Below the pieces are notes generated by a model. It was not told where the DNA came from. It searched no databases and saw only the letters and a list, made by a program, of their open reading frames with translations. Of a stretch of DNA of 64,000 nt, positions 17,593-27,551 are shown one piece after another (position 1 is the stretch's first letter; the number at the start of each line of letters is the position of its first letter). Location: NCBI RefSeq assembly GCF_045209745.1, contig NZ_CP109273.1, positions 124,001 through 188,000 on the forward strand, written 5' to 3'. This stretch comes from Micromonospora sp045209745 (GTDB lineage Bacteria; Actinomycetota; Actinomycetes; Mycobacteriales; Micromonosporaceae). A program made the translations under genes and the position numbers.

Positions 17593-17985
17593 TCAGGAAA
17601 GCTTGCCACGCAGCTTGTCGACCTGGGTCTGGAGGCGGTTCACCGCGCTCTCGTTGTTGACGAACGTGGTGATGCCCGCGGCCAGACCGAGACCGATCAG
17701 TACGGCCAGGATGCTGAGCACCAAGCCGCCGATCGACACGCCACGGCCAGTGACCCCCGGTCGGCGGGCCATCTTGAGGCCGACGATGCCGAGGATGATC
17801 CCGATAATGCCGAGCACCAGCCCCAGCCAGGCGAGGATCGCCGTCAACACGCTGAACAGAGCAGCCACCCCGAACACGAGGGCAAAGGTCGCGGCGGCGC
17901 TGGTCTTCGCGGGGGCGTCCCCCCGATGGGTCCGGGACCCGGCCGGTGCGCCGGCACCCCGGGCCGGCTCGCTTGCGGCAGTCAT
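17593..17985 (-). CDS. DUF4190-like small membrane protein
   Basis: A 130-residue protein with a polar N-terminus, two closely spaced hydrophobic hairpins (residues about 33-65 and 78-103), a GIIGIILGIVGLKMARR glycine-rich turn typical of DUF4190-type proteins, and a short C-terminal heptad-like tail (VNRLQTQVDKLRGKL) that may be coiled coil. Function is unknown. ATG 17985 follows GGAAGGGA by six bases; a longer reading from 18063 lacks a ribosome site and would overlap the promoter of the divergent gene. Confidence 0.75.
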   Translation of the reverse strand: MTAASEPARGAGAPAGSRTHRGDAPAKTSAAATFALVFGVAALFSVLTAILAWLGLVLGIIGIILGIVGLKMARRPGVTGRGVSIGGLVLSILAVLIGLGLAAGITTFVNNESAVNRLQTQVDKLRGKLS

Positions 17986-18128
17986 GAAATTCCCTTCCGC
18001 ACGCGCGGCGCGCGCACTTTCAGCGAGCCGCATTCCCACGACGACCGCCGTTACGCCTCCCATCAGCAGGAGTGTCGGTGACCGGCCCTAGGCTGGCGGC
18101 CCGGCCACCGGAAAGGGGTTGGCTGCCG

Positions 18129-19238
18129 ATGCCTGTCGACCTCACCGCGACCGACGCGTTGGCGCTGCGGATGACCAGCCTGCTGCTGCGCGCGCATCCG
18201 AGCATCCGACCCGGCACCGTCGCCGAGGTGGTCGAGTGGTTCGGCGCGATGCAGGCACAGGACCTCGCGAGCGGCCTGTGGTCGCTGGGCGCCCGGCTGC
18301 CGGGGCGGACCGTCGCTGACGTTCAGGCGGCCTTGGAGCGGCGCGAGGCGCTGCGCACCTGGCCGATGCGGGGCACTGTGCACCTCGTCCCGCCCGCCGA
18401 CGCCCGCTGGATGCTGGAGTTGACCGGCGTACGATCGCTGGCCAGCGCGGCGACCCGGCGGGCGCAACTCGGGCTCACCGAGGCCGACGCCGAGCGTGCG
18501 CTGGACGTCCTCGGCGCCGCGTTGGCCGACGGCGGCCGGTTCACCCGGGCGCAGTGCCTGGCCACCCTGCGCGCGGCCGGCCTGGGCACCGACGGCCAAC
18601 GCGGCTACCACCTGCTCTGGTATGCGAGTGTGCGCGGGGTGACCTGCGTGGCGCCGCACGTCGGCACCGAGCAGACCTTCGCCCTGCTGGACGAGTGGGC
18701 GCCCAGTCCACGCCGACCGGGCCGGGAGGAGGCGTTGGCCCTGCTCGCACACCGCTACGTACGCGGGCACGGGCCGGTCACCGACCGCGAGTTCGCCGGG
18801 TGGAGCGGCCTCACGCTGACGGACGCCCGGCGAGGGCTGGCCGCCGCCGGCGACGCGCTCACCACGGTGCGGGTCGACGGCGAACCGATGCACGTCGACG
18901 CGGCACTGGCCGACGCGGCACGCATCCCGGTGCACGAGGTGTTGGTGTTGCCGGGCTTCGACGAGTTTCTGCTCGGCTACCGGGACCGGACGTTGATGCT
19001 CGACCCCGCGCACCAGGCGGCCGTGGTGCCGGGAAACAACGGCATCTTCCAGGCCACCGTGGTCCGCGCCGGCCGGGTGGTGGGTGTGTGGAGGCGCAAG
19101 GTCGGCCGGACCGGGGTCACCATGACCGTGCGCCCGCTGGTGCCGATGGCCGCCGACGAGCGAACCCGCGTCGAGCAGGCACTGCAGCGGTACGCCGACT
19201 TCCTCGGGCTGCCGCCGCGAATCGACTGGCTGACCTGA
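18129..19238 (+). CDS. Winged-helix AlkZ-like (HTH_42) DNA glycosylase family protein
   Basis: A 369-residue protein of the winged-helix DNA-binding/AlkZ-like superfamily. Near residue 36 it reads WFGAMQAQD, which carries the Q-x-Q motif used by AlkZ-type glycosylases to unhook interstrand crosslinks or remove alkylated bases. Later blocks (RTWPMRGTVHLV, LPGFDEFLLGYRDR, PGNNGIFQATVV) are conserved in the family. Actinomycetes often have several paralogs, some guarding antibiotic clusters, others stand-alone. This one is stand-alone, so a general alkylation-repair role is inference. ATG 18129 is preceded by AAAGGGG at a rather long distance (about 14 bases). Confidence 0.8.
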   Translation: MPVDLTATDALALRMTSLLLRAHPSIRPGTVAEVVEWFGAMQAQDLASGLWSLGARLPGRTVADVQAALERREALRTWPMRGTVHLVPPADARWMLELTGVRSLASAATRRAQLGLTEADAERALDVLGAALADGGRFTRAQCLATLRAAGLGTDGQRGYHLLWYASVRGVTCVAPHVGTEQTFALLDEWAPSPRRPGREEALALLAHRYVRGHGPVTDREFAGWSGLTLTDARRGLAAAGDALTTVRVDGEPMHVDAALADAARIPVHEVLVLPGFDEFLLGYRDRTLMLDPAHQAAVVPGNNGIFQATVVRAGRVVGVWRRKVGRTGVTMTVRPLVPMAADERTRVEQALQRYADFLGLPPRIDWLT

Positions 19239-19427
19239 CTGAGCGGCGTCACTCCTCGGCCTGGTCGGCTTGGACGGGGTCGACCCGGCGTGGGCGGCGT
19301 GCATCGCCACCACCACCTCGCCGTCGTCGGCTGTCGGGGTCGGTGCAGGCAGCGCCGGCTCGGGCCCGCTCCACCGCCACGACGGGGCCGGTGGGCGAAC
19401 CCGCCGGCCCCACCACGGTGGACGCTG

Positions 19428-20636
<1,209 letters not shown>

Positions 20637-20646
20637 GACCACTCAC

Positions 20647-21483
20647 CTATCCCTTGACTGCGCCGGAGGTCAGACCGGACACGATGCGGCGCTGGAAGAA
20701 GAGGACGAACAGGATGATCGGAACGGTGATCACCACGGCGGCCGCGCAGATCGCCCCGGTGGGATCCTCGAACTGCGACTCGCCGGTGAAGAACGACAGG
20801 GCGACCGGCACCGTACGGGCGCGTTCGGTGGAGGTCAGCGTGATGGCGAACAGGAAGTCGTTCCAGCAGAAGATGAAGACCAGGATCGCCGTGGTGAACA
20901 ACCCGGGCGCGGCCAGCGGGGCGATCACCCGCCGGAACGCCTGGCCCTGGGTGGCGCCGTCCATCTTCGCCGCCTTCTCCAGGTCCCACGGGATCTGCTT
21001 GAAGAACGCCGACAGCGTGTAGATCGCCAGCGGCAACGCGAAGGTGATGTACGGCAGGACCAGCCCGGGCCAGGTGTCGAAGAGGCCGAGCTGACGCTCG
21101 ATCTCAAACAGTGGCGACACCAGTGACACCTGCGGGAACATGGCGATCAGCAGGGAGACACCGACCAGCAGTCGCTTTCCGGGGAAGTCCAGCCGACTGA
21201 TCGCGTACGCGGCCATCGCGCCGAGCACCACCGCGACCAGTGTGGCGATCAGCGCGATGCCGATCGAGTTGATCAGCGCCCGGACGAACTGGTCGGTGTC
21301 GAAGATCGTCTTGTAGTTGTCCAGCGTCCACTCCCGGGGGATGAAGTTCCCGTCGGTGAGGGTGGCCGGCGTCTTGAACGACAGCGACGCGATCCACAGC
21401 ACCGGGACCAGCGCGAAGACGACCACGAGGACGTCCAGGAGGCCCCAGCGCAGCTTTGCCCGCGTGGTGGTTTCGACAGCCAT
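20647..21483 (-). CDS. sugB: Sugar ABC importer permease (SugB-like)
   Basis: A 278-residue inner-membrane permease with six predicted segments. The cytoplasmic EAA loop, EKAAKMDGATQGQAFRRVIAP, docks the ATPase and is intact. The C-terminus (FFQRRIVSGLTSGAVKG) is the usual ending of MalG-type permeases. It lies one base after the SugA-like stop in a tightly packed operon. Substrate is inferred from the whole cassette, not from this subunit. Confidence 0.88.
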   Translation of the reverse strand: MAVETTTRAKLRWGLLDVLVVVFALVPVLWIASLSFKTPATLTDGNFIPREWTLDNYKTIFDTDQFVRALINSIGIALIATLVAVVLGAMAAYAISRLDFPGKRLLVGVSLLIAMFPQVSLVSPLFEIERQLGLFDTWPGLVLPYITFALPLAIYTLSAFFKQIPWDLEKAAKMDGATQGQAFRRVIAPLAAPGLFTTAILVFIFCWNDFLFAITLTSTERARTVPVALSFFTGESQFEDPTGAICAAAVVITVPIILFVLFFQRRIVSGLTSGAVKG

Positions 21484-21484
21484 G

Positions 21485-22459
21485 TCAGCGCCTCTCGGAG
21501 TCGTCGCTACCGGGGGCAGCGGTGCCGAACAGCTTCACGAAGACGAAGGCGATGATCGCCACGGTGATGAAGATCAGCACCGACATCGTCGAGCCGATGC
21601 CGAGGTTGAGGCCCCGGATGAGGTTGTTGTAGGCGAGCATCGACACCGAGGACGTCTCGTTGCCTCCTGCGGTCAGCACGAAGATGTTGTCGAAGACCCG
21701 GAACGCGTCCAGGGTGCGGAACAGCAACGCGACGAGGATCGCCGGCTTCATCACCGGCAGCATCACCTTCGTGAACCGTTGCCAGGCGGTGGCACCATCG
21801 GTGGAGGCGGCCTTGAGCAGGTCCTCCGGCACCAGCGCCAGCCCGGCCATCAGCAGCAACGCCATGAACGGGGTGGTCTTCCAGATCTCCGCTAGCATGA
21901 TGATCGCCAGGGAGCTGGCCCGCTCGGTGAGCGGTGCGCCGTCGCTGAACAGGTTGGCCAGGTAGCCGGTGCCCGGCGTCCAGGCGTACCGCCAGGAGAA
22001 CGCGGCGACCACCGTGACGATCCCGTACGGGATGAGCGCCGACGTCCGCACCAGACCGCGGCCGATCAGGGTGCAGTGCATGATGATCGCCAGGCCCATG
22101 CCGAGCACCAGCTCGACGGCCACGGTGACCACCGTGATCAGCATGGTCACCCCGAAGGCGGTCCACCAGAAGTCGTTGGTGAGCACGGTGACGTAGTTCT
22201 CCAGCCCGATGAACTTGCGCTCGTCGGGGAAGCGCAGGTCGAAGCGCTGCAACGACAGCCAGACCGAATAGATGATCGGGTACGCGGTCACCGCGACCAT
22301 GACCAGCGCGGCGGGCGCGCAGAGCAGCAGGCCGAGCTTGCGTTCGGCCTTCTTGTTCTCGCTCAGCGGCGGCTTACGGCGGCCGCCCCGTTGGGTGGGC
22401 ACGGTGGCGTGCTGGCCGTCGGTCTTCTCCGGGGTCGCAGTGGCGGCGGGCCGGGTCAC
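21485..22459 (-). CDS. sugA: Sugar ABC importer permease (SugA-like)
   Basis: A 324-residue MalF-type permease. A polar N-terminal tail of about 40 residues precedes six membrane segments, and the EAA loop reads PEDLLKAASTDGATAWQRF. GTG 22459 overlaps the binding-protein stop by four bases (GTGA), showing translational coupling. The gene order SBP-SugA-SugB-SugC is that of the mycobacterial trehalose importer LpqY-SugABC. Confidence 0.88.
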   Translation of the reverse strand: MTRPAATATPEKTDGQHATVPTQRGGRRKPPLSENKKAERKLGLLLCAPAALVMVAVTAYPIIYSVWLSLQRFDLRFPDERKFIGLENYVTVLTNDFWWTAFGVTMLITVVTVAVELVLGMGLAIIMHCTLIGRGLVRTSALIPYGIVTVVAAFSWRYAWTPGTGYLANLFSDGAPLTERASSLAIIMLAEIWKTTPFMALLLMAGLALVPEDLLKAASTDGATAWQRFTKVMLPVMKPAILVALLFRTLDAFRVFDNIFVLTAGGNETSSVSMLAYNNLIRGLNLGIGSTMSVLIFITVAIIAFVFVKLFGTAAPGSDDSERR

Positions 22460-23742
22460 GGCAGGACCCCCTTCGACTCGAGGGCGTCGGCGATGGCGCC
22501 GCGCAGCTCGTCCGCGGTCTGCTGCGCACGGATCGCCGACGGCGGTGACAGGATCGCCGACATCACGGTGGAGATGCTCTGGTAGGCGGGGGTCAGCGGA
22601 CGGGTCGCCGGATCCTTCAGCTCCTCCAGGATGGTGTCCTTCATCGGGTACGCCTCGGTCATCTCCGGCTCGTCGTAGACGGCCTCGATGGTGGGCGGCA
22701 CGCCGTCGTTGATGGCGGAGAACTTCTGGTGTTCGGCGCTGCGGAGGCACCGGCCCGCCTCGAAGGACAGCTCCGGGTGCTTGGAGTAGGAGCTGACGGC
22801 CAGGTTGACCCCGCCGATCGTGACCTTGCTGGGGGTGTTCTCGTCGACGCCGGGAATCCGGGCCCAGCCGACCTGCTTGGCGAGGTCCGGGTTGGCCTCC
22901 TGCAACGCCGGGTAGACGAACGGCCAGTTCACCTGGAACGCACCCGAGCCGGATTGGAACTCCAGCCGGACCGGGTCCTCGGTGGCGTTGCTGAACGACG
23001 GCGAGGTCACGCCCGACGTGGCGAAGCGCTTCAACTGCTCCAATGCGCGAACCGTGCCGCCGTCCATCACGGCCTGCTTGCCGTCGTCGGAGAGGATCTT
23101 TCCACCGGCGCTCTCGGCCAGGGTGTTGTAGAGGACGACCAGACCCTCGTACTGGGCGCCCATGGTGAGCACCTGGTACGGCTTGCCCTGCTCCTTGAGC
23201 TGCTGGGCCGCACTGATCATCTGGTCCCAGGTCGTCGGCGGCTGGGGCACCAGGTCCTTGCGATACCAGAGCAGCTGGACGTTTGTGTTCTTCGGCGCCG
23301 CGTACAGCTTGTCCTCGTAGCGGGCGGTGTCCAGCGGCCCGGCGAGGGTGCCCTGCTCGACCTCGGCCTTGTCCTGGCCGGTCCACTCGCGGATCCAGTC
23401 GGCGCTGGCGAACTCCTGGGTCCAGGTCACGTCCAGGCCGAGCAGGTCCATCCCGCTGTCCTCGGCGGCCAGCCGGCGCACCATCTGCACCCGCTGGTCG
23501 TCGGCCTGCCGGGGCAGCACCCGGTAGGCGATCCTGTACCGCCCCTGTGCCTGCGCGTTGCAGTCGTCGACGACCTTCTGCAGGTTCTGCTCGGGCGGGT
23601 AGTACAGGTTGATCGTCGGTGGGCCACCATCGTCACCCGCGCCGCACGCGGCCAGCGGCGCAACCAGCGCCAACGCGGCAGCCGCCGCCCCAACCCGGAT
23701 GGCCGACCGACGCCGGTGTGGAGCCGTTGCGGGGTCCGTCAT
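22456..23742 (-). CDS. lpqY: Trehalose/disaccharide-binding lipoprotein (LpqY-like)
   Basis: A 428-residue extracellular solute-binding protein. A twin-Arg-containing signal leads to the lipobox LAAC with Cys33. The mature N-terminus has CNAQAQGRYRIAYRVLPRQADDQRVQMVRRLAAED, then DLLGLDVTWTQEFASADWI. By memory of the family this resembles mycobacterial LpqY, which binds trehalose released by mycolyl transfer. A different disaccharide cannot be excluded. ATG 23742 follows GGGGGAAGG by two to seven bases. An imperfect operator-like repeat GTTTCC (23805-23810) with GGAAAC (23826-23831) lies upstream; no regulator gene adjoins the operon. Confidence 0.82.
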   Translation of the reverse strand: MTDPATAPHRRRSAIRVGAAAAALALVAPLAACGAGDDGGPPTINLYYPPEQNLQKVVDDCNAQAQGRYRIAYRVLPRQADDQRVQMVRRLAAEDSGMDLLGLDVTWTQEFASADWIREWTGQDKAEVEQGTLAGPLDTARYEDKLYAAPKNTNVQLLWYRKDLVPQPPTTWDQMISAAQQLKEQGKPYQVLTMGAQYEGLVVLYNTLAESAGGKILSDDGKQAVMDGGTVRALEQLKRFATSGVTSPSFSNATEDPVRLEFQSGSGAFQVNWPFVYPALQEANPDLAKQVGWARIPGVDENTPSKVTIGGVNLAVSSYSKHPELSFEAGRCLRSAEHQKFSAINDGVPPTIEAVYDEPEMTEAYPMKDTILEELKDPATRPLTPAYQSISTVMSAILSPPSAIRAQQTADELRGAIADALESKGVLP

Positions 23743-23950
23743 CACCTTCCCCCTCTCTACGGCGAAACCGGGGAGGGCATCCGTGCCCCGGTGCACGACG
23801 AGACGTTTCCGAGCCGGCAAGCTGCGGAAACACTCCGGCCCAGATGCTCTGTGCGGCTAAACTGCCCCACCCGCAAAGCCGCGAAACCTGGCTGTCACCG
23901 CGAGAGTCCGCGCAGCGACCGGCCGTCTTTGCCCTGCGCCGACGCCACGT

Positions 23951-24033
23951 GCGTGATCGACTCGGTTTCCTGGAAGTCGCGCCTTCACCACGCCAGGAAA
24001 GCCCCGCCTTTCAGGAAGGCGAGTCGATCACGC
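23951..24033. repeat. Nested, branched inverted repeat in noncoding DNA
   Basis: The outer arms 23951-23964 and 24020-24033 are perfectly complementary over 14 bp. Inside them, 23966-23973 pairs with 23993-24000 (8 bp, TTTCCTGG/CCAGGAAA) and 24005-24010 with 24016-24021 (CGCCTT/AAGGCG). The third stem shares two bases with the outer stem. The whole could fold as a branched structure on either strand. The rest of 23743-24096 contains the importer promoter region and no supportable gene. Confidence 0.55.
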
Positions 24034-24096
24034 GCTGGGACGGCGGGCCCAGAAGACGGCGGGCCTGCCGCCTGGATCGGGTCGGAGGAGTTGACC

Positions 24097-24552
24097 ATGG
24101 ACACCATCGACAGTCTTCTGGGCGAAGCCGAGGCCGGCATCATCATCACGCCAATCGCCATCGCATTCGCATGGTCCACCGACTACAGCACGGCACCGGC
24201 AGTGGTGGCCGCCGAGATCGCCATGGTCCTGGCCGCACTCGCTGGTGCCACGGTTCTGGCCCGTCGCCTGTCGCTCCGCGAGGGCCCGGTCGCTTCCGAC
24301 ACCCCCACCCAGATGCCACGAATTTCAAACCTGCCTGACGGTCGAAGGCGCAACAGTATGACAGGCGTAAGCTATGCGTATGACAGAGCCTCAGCGCCGC
24401 TTCACGATCTCCGTGCCCCCAGACGTGAGTCAGATCCTGGAGAGCCAGGGCAACCGCATGGCCAGTGCCTACGTGACCGAGTCGGTGCGTCGGCGCAGGC
24501 GGGTGGAGCAGCACAAGGAGTTGTTGCTCGCCGCCGGCATTCACGTCACTGA
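24097..24552 (+). CDS. Possible small membrane protein (uncertain ORF)
   Basis: ATG 24097 follows an excellent GGAGGAG by seven bases and encodes an N-terminus MDTIDSLLGEAEAGIIITP followed by a hydrophobic stretch near residues 35-55 that looks membrane-spanning. After about residue 75 the composition loses coherence and the ORF runs 173 bases over the antitoxin-like gene in another frame. Either the real protein is shorter because of a frameshift, or the ORF is not a gene. Function is unknown. Confidence 0.3.
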   Translation: MDTIDSLLGEAEAGIIITPIAIAFAWSTDYSTAPAVVAAEIAMVLAALAGATVLARRLSLREGPVASDTPTQMPRISNLPDGRRRNSMTGVSYAYDRASAPLHDLRAPRRESDPGEPGQPHGQCLRDRVGASAQAGGAAQGVVARRRHSRH

Positions 24553-24703
24553 GCAGGGTGTCGCCGAGGCTCGGGCCCGCCGACTGGGCGTGGAGGCCGA
24601 GTGGCCCTCGGAGCGGTTCGAGGCGGAGCGCGCCAAGATCCGCGCCGCCATGGAGGCCGAGATGAACGGCGACGACGACGCTCCCCGCGCCGACGCCGCA
24701 TGA
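24380..24703 (+). CDS. Putative antitoxin-like small protein
   Basis: A 107-residue protein. The first half, RRFTISVPPDVSQILESQG followed by MASAYVTESVRRRRRVEQHKELL, resembles a ribbon-helix-helix or similar small DNA-binding fold; the second half is acidic and helical, as in antitoxin neutralisation tails. ATG 24380 lies six bases after a -10-like TAAGCT (24368-24373), so translation may be leaderless; ATG 24374 is the alternative. Its stop overlaps the start of a PIN-like gene by four bases (ATGA). This is antitoxin-then-toxin gene order, but the assignment is inference. Confidence 0.6.
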   Translation: MTEPQRRFTISVPPDVSQILESQGNRMASAYVTESVRRRRRVEQHKELLLAAGIHVTEQGVAEARARRLGVEAEWPSERFEAERAKIRAAMEAEMNGDDDAPRADAA

Positions 24704-25098
24704 CCTCGGAGACGACACCACCAGTCCGGCTGATCCTGGACCGGTCGGCCCTGCTGGGATACGCCGTCCTTCGAACGGTGCACGTGGGCGAGCCCGTCCA
24801 CGAGGTCATCGAGGACGGGGTGCGATTTGGGGTGCCGGTGGTGGCAGCCGCCGAAGCCCTGAACATGGCGACCGGCAAGGACCTGGCCCTGCTGCACAAG
24901 CTGCTGGCCCTGCCCGCCTGCGCACTGCTACCGGAGCGGGCGCAGGACCTGCCGGAGTTGACCTTCTGGCAGCGCAGGACCCGCCGCTTCGACCTGGCCG
25001 CGGCCGCCGTGGCGGGTCTGACCCACGACGCTGCGGTGCTCACCGGCGAGGGACCCGGGTACTCCGACGGGGTGCCGCTGATCCACTTCCCGGGATGA
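24700..25098 (+). CDS. Putative PIN-like toxin
   Basis: A 132-residue protein with spaced acidic residues like those of PIN ribonucleases: Asp in LILDRSALLGYA near the N-terminus, Glu in VVAAAEALNMATG, and Asp in VAGLTHDAAVLTGE near the C-terminus, each in the expected order. The last acidic cluster of classic VapC is weaker here, so the protein may be a divergent or inactive member. It is coupled by ATGA overlap to the antitoxin-like gene. No database comparison was possible, so the pair is a candidate only. Confidence 0.55.
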   Translation: MTSETTPPVRLILDRSALLGYAVLRTVHVGEPVHEVIEDGVRFGVPVVAAAEALNMATGKDLALLHKLLALPACALLPERAQDLPELTFWQRRTRRFDLAAAAVAGLTHDAAVLTGEGPGYSDGVPLIHFPG

Positions 25099-25116
25099 AC
25101 TACGGCGGGCCGAGCA

Positions 25117-25371
25117 TCAGCTCCGGGCCCTCGCCCAGGAAAGGAAGCGTTCCGTCATCCTGGCCGGCGGATGATCCGGGTGGAGTTGGGTGAGCTGATT
25201 CGTCGCCTCGTGCATCAGGGTGCCGAGGTAGATGAGCAGGGCGGTCCGGCTGCCCCGGTACTCGGTCAGCAGGGCGAGCTTGGCCGGCTGGCAGGGCCAC
25301 TCCCTGCCGCAACTGCGGCACCGCCACAGCGGGCGCATGGCGACGTGCGGGACGGGCGGCCGGACCACCAT
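25117..25371 (-). CDS. Small Cys-motif protein common beside XRE/DUF397 genes
   Basis: About 84 residues. The core WRCRSCGREWPCQPAK contains three Cys in a CxxC...C arrangement suggestive of a metal site. It is followed by an amphipathic region (LALLTEYRGSRTALLIYLGTLM) and RFLSWAR at the end. Similar short proteins are frequent in Micromonospora near XRE-DUF397 loci and are sometimes mislabelled flavin reductase. The start is uncertain: ATG 25371 is used here, ATG 25338 and several GTG codons are alternatives, and none has a clear ribosome site. It is divergent from the XRE gene across 277 bases with no other ORF. Confidence 0.6.
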   Translation of the reverse strand: MVVRPPVPHVAMRPLWRCRSCGREWPCQPAKLALLTEYRGSRTALLIYLGTLMHEATNQLTQLHPDHPPARMTERFLSWARARS

Positions 25372-25648
25372 CACCGGCACCGCACCGCGGGCTGCTGGTC
25401 TGTCGGGCTCAACACATCGACCTCCTCGGCGACCGGAAAGGGGCCGCTCCCGCAAGGGGGAAACGGGAGCGACCCCGGGGCAGGGCCCGCTGCCGCCACT
25501 GCGGCCACCAGCGGACCCGCCACTGGTGACAGTCTGGGTCCAGACGACTACCGTCGATACGTGCTCGCGGCATCCGTGCAGCTCAACGGCCCAGGTGAGC
25601 AGCCCTGAAGGACACGCCGATCCACAGTGAGTGAAGGTTGGGGAATCA

Positions 25649-26449
25649 ATGGGGACCGCTACCGACTACGTGTTGGAGGAGCTGCGCCTGTTCCGGGCGG
25701 GGTTCGGGCTCAGTCAGGACGACTTCGGCAGGGGCATCGGCTATTCCGGCTCGCACGTCAGCTCGGTGGAGACGGGCTGCCGACCGCCCACGAAGGAGTA
25801 CATGCGGGCGGTCGATGCCCACCACGAGACCAACGGGCGCTTCCAGCGGATGCTGGAAAGGTTGGCCCAACTCGACGCCGAGCCGGCCTGGCTGCGCGAG
25901 TGGATCGAGTTCGAACGGGAGGCGACCACGCTGCGCTGGTTCGAGCTGGCGTACGTGCCGGGCCTCCTACAGACCGACCGGTACGCCCGCGCCACGCTTG
26001 CCGGCGGCCGATTCGATGTCGAAGACATCGATCGCATCGTCGCCTCCCGGCTGGAGAGGCAGTCGATCCTGCAGCGTCCCCGCCCGCCTCAGCTCATCGC
26101 CGTCCTGGACGAGGCCGTGCTCCGCCGGCCGGTGCTCGATCAGCCGGGGCTCATGGCGGAGCAGTGCGAGCACCTTGCCCAGCTGGCGACGGCGGAGCAT
26201 ATCCAGGTGCACATCGTGCCGGCGGATGCTGGTATGTACCTGGGGATGGGCGGCCAGTTCATCATCGCCGAGATGCCGGACGGCGAGCGCGTAGCCTATG
26301 CGGACAACCAACTCACCGCGCAGATCGTCGATGCGTCGGCGGACATCGCTAAGCTGGCGAAGACGTGGGAGGTCGTGCGAAACGAAGCGCTTCCCCGCCG
26401 GCAGTCAATCGAGTTGATCAAGGAAGTGGCGAAGTCATGGACATGCTGA
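25649..26449 (+). CDS. XRE-family regulator with DUF5753 domain
   Basis: A 266-residue DNA-binding protein. The N-terminal helix-turn-helix (residues about 12-65, FRAGFGLSQDDFGRGIGYSG then SSVETGCRPP) is followed by a DUF5753 domain with WFELAYVPGLLQTDRYARA and an EHIQVHIVPADAGMYLGMGG sheet region. This architecture is abundant in actinomycetes and pairs with a DUF397 gene, as here (13-base overlap with the next start). WhiJ of Streptomyces belongs to this class and influences development. The target of this copy is unknown. ATG 25649 follows GGTTGGGG by about four bases. Confidence 0.92.
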   Translation: MGTATDYVLEELRLFRAGFGLSQDDFGRGIGYSGSHVSSVETGCRPPTKEYMRAVDAHHETNGRFQRMLERLAQLDAEPAWLREWIEFEREATTLRWFELAYVPGLLQTDRYARATLAGGRFDVEDIDRIVASRLERQSILQRPRPPQLIAVLDEAVLRRPVLDQPGLMAEQCEHLAQLATAEHIQVHIVPADAGMYLGMGGQFIIAEMPDGERVAYADNQLTAQIVDASADIAKLAKTWEVVRNEALPRRQSIELIKEVAKSWTC

Positions 26450-26625
26450 CCCCGCAATGGCGGAAGTCGACCAGGTCCGGCGGCAACGGCGGAGCCTGCG
26501 TCGAGGTCGCCGACAACCTGCCGACCATGGTGCTGGTGCGTGACAGCAAGGACCGGGAAGGCGGCACCCTGCACGTCGACCCGGCGGCCTGGAAGGCGTT
26601 CGTCGGTTACGCCAAGCAGCGCTGA
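26437..26625 (+). CDS. DUF397 protein, partner of XRE regulator
   Basis: A 62-residue protein with the full DUF397 pattern: PQWRKSTRSGGNGGACVEVA, VLVRDSKDREGGTLHVDPAAW, then a short C-terminal helix. Its start lies inside the end of the XRE gene, so the pair is cotranscribed. DUF397 proteins are thought to modulate their XRE partner. Confidence 0.92.
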   Translation: MDMLTPQWRKSTRSGGNGGACVEVADNLPTMVLVRDSKDREGGTLHVDPAAWKAFVGYAKQR

Positions 26626-26662
26626 GCCCCACAGTCCGCCCCCGACCAGGCATGCTGGGACC

Positions 26663-27367
26663 ATGATCGCGCGCTTCAAGGACCTCTGCCTGGACGCCGC
26701 CGACCCGCTCGCACTGGGCGCCTTCTGGGCCCGGGTGCTCGACGGTGACGTGGCCGACGCCGGCGGCGACGACACCCGGGTGGACCCCCGCTCGGCCCGC
26801 TCCAACGCCGAGTCGATCTGGGTGAACCAGGTGCCCGAGCCGCGGGTCGGCAAGACCCGCGTACACCTGGATCTGCGGTTGGCCGACGCGGACCCGGCGG
26901 CGCTGCTCGCGGCCGGCGCCCGGCTGGTCCGCGAACCAGCCGGCGAGGCGACCTGGTGGGTGCTCGACGACCCGGAGGGCAACCCGTTCTGCGCGTTCCC
27001 GGCCCGCGAGGGCACCCGGCCCGGCCCGTTCGAGCTGGTCGTGGACTCGGCCGACCCGACCGCCCAGGCAACCTGGTGGGCTGGCGTGCTCGGCGGCACC
27101 GTCGAGCACGGGTCGACCACCGCGTCGGTGATCGGCGCGTCCGGGTTCCCCTGGGACTACTGGGTCTTCGACGGGGTGCCCGAGCCCAAGACGGTCAAGA
27201 ACCGCATGCACTGGGACGTCGAGCTGGTCGACCCGGAGCCGATGGCGCTGATCGCGGCGGGCGCGACGCTGCTGCGGGAGCCGCTCGACAATGCGCACTG
27301 GTGGTGGGTGCTGGCCGACCCCGAGGGCAACGAGTTCTGCGCCTTCGCACCGCGTCCCACCGGGTGA
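26663..27367 (+). CDS. VOC (glyoxalase/bleomycin-resistance) family protein, two-domain
   Basis: A 234-residue protein made of two tandem vicinal-oxygen-chelate modules. Each begins with a beta strand and helix (LDAADPLALGAFWARVL; VDSADPTAQATWWAGVL) and ends with WW.L.DPEGNxFCAF. The repeated DPEGNPFCAF / DPEGNEFCAF motifs carry the Glu commonly used for metal binding. This arrangement is widespread in actinomycetes, and its substrate is not predictable. ATG 26663 follows a weak GGGACC stretch. No operon partner is evident, although it lies 37 bases after DUF397. Confidence 0.85.
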   Translation: MIARFKDLCLDAADPLALGAFWARVLDGDVADAGGDDTRVDPRSARSNAESIWVNQVPEPRVGKTRVHLDLRLADADPAALLAAGARLVREPAGEATWWVLDDPEGNPFCAFPAREGTRPGPFELVVDSADPTAQATWWAGVLGGTVEHGSTTASVIGASGFPWDYWVFDGVPEPKTVKNRMHWDVELVDPEPMALIAAGATLLREPLDNAHWWWVLADPEGNEFCAFAPRPTG

Positions 27368-27551
27368 ACGACCGACTACCCAGCGCGGGCGGCGTCGGCT
27401 AGCGTTTTCCTAGCGCCGCAGCCGGCGCGTTCGCCGCCGCCGTCGACACGCCTCCGGCCGACCCCAGCCTGCCCGATCGGTTGGTAATCGCGGGAACGTC
27501 CCACCGCCGCTCCCCCGGTTGGGCAGGATCGTCCCAACGAGGAGGTGCCCC

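Noticed and set aside
23805..23831. GTTTCC/GGAAAC inverted repeat upstream of the LpqY-like gene as an operator
   Set aside because: The arms are only 6 bp with a 15-base gap and match no operator I know, so it is mentioned but not called.
22729..24060. Plus-strand frame reading through the binding protein into the 24-kb region
   Set aside because: The part over the binding protein is antisense noise; only the end from 24097 has a ribosome site and was kept as an uncertain ORF.
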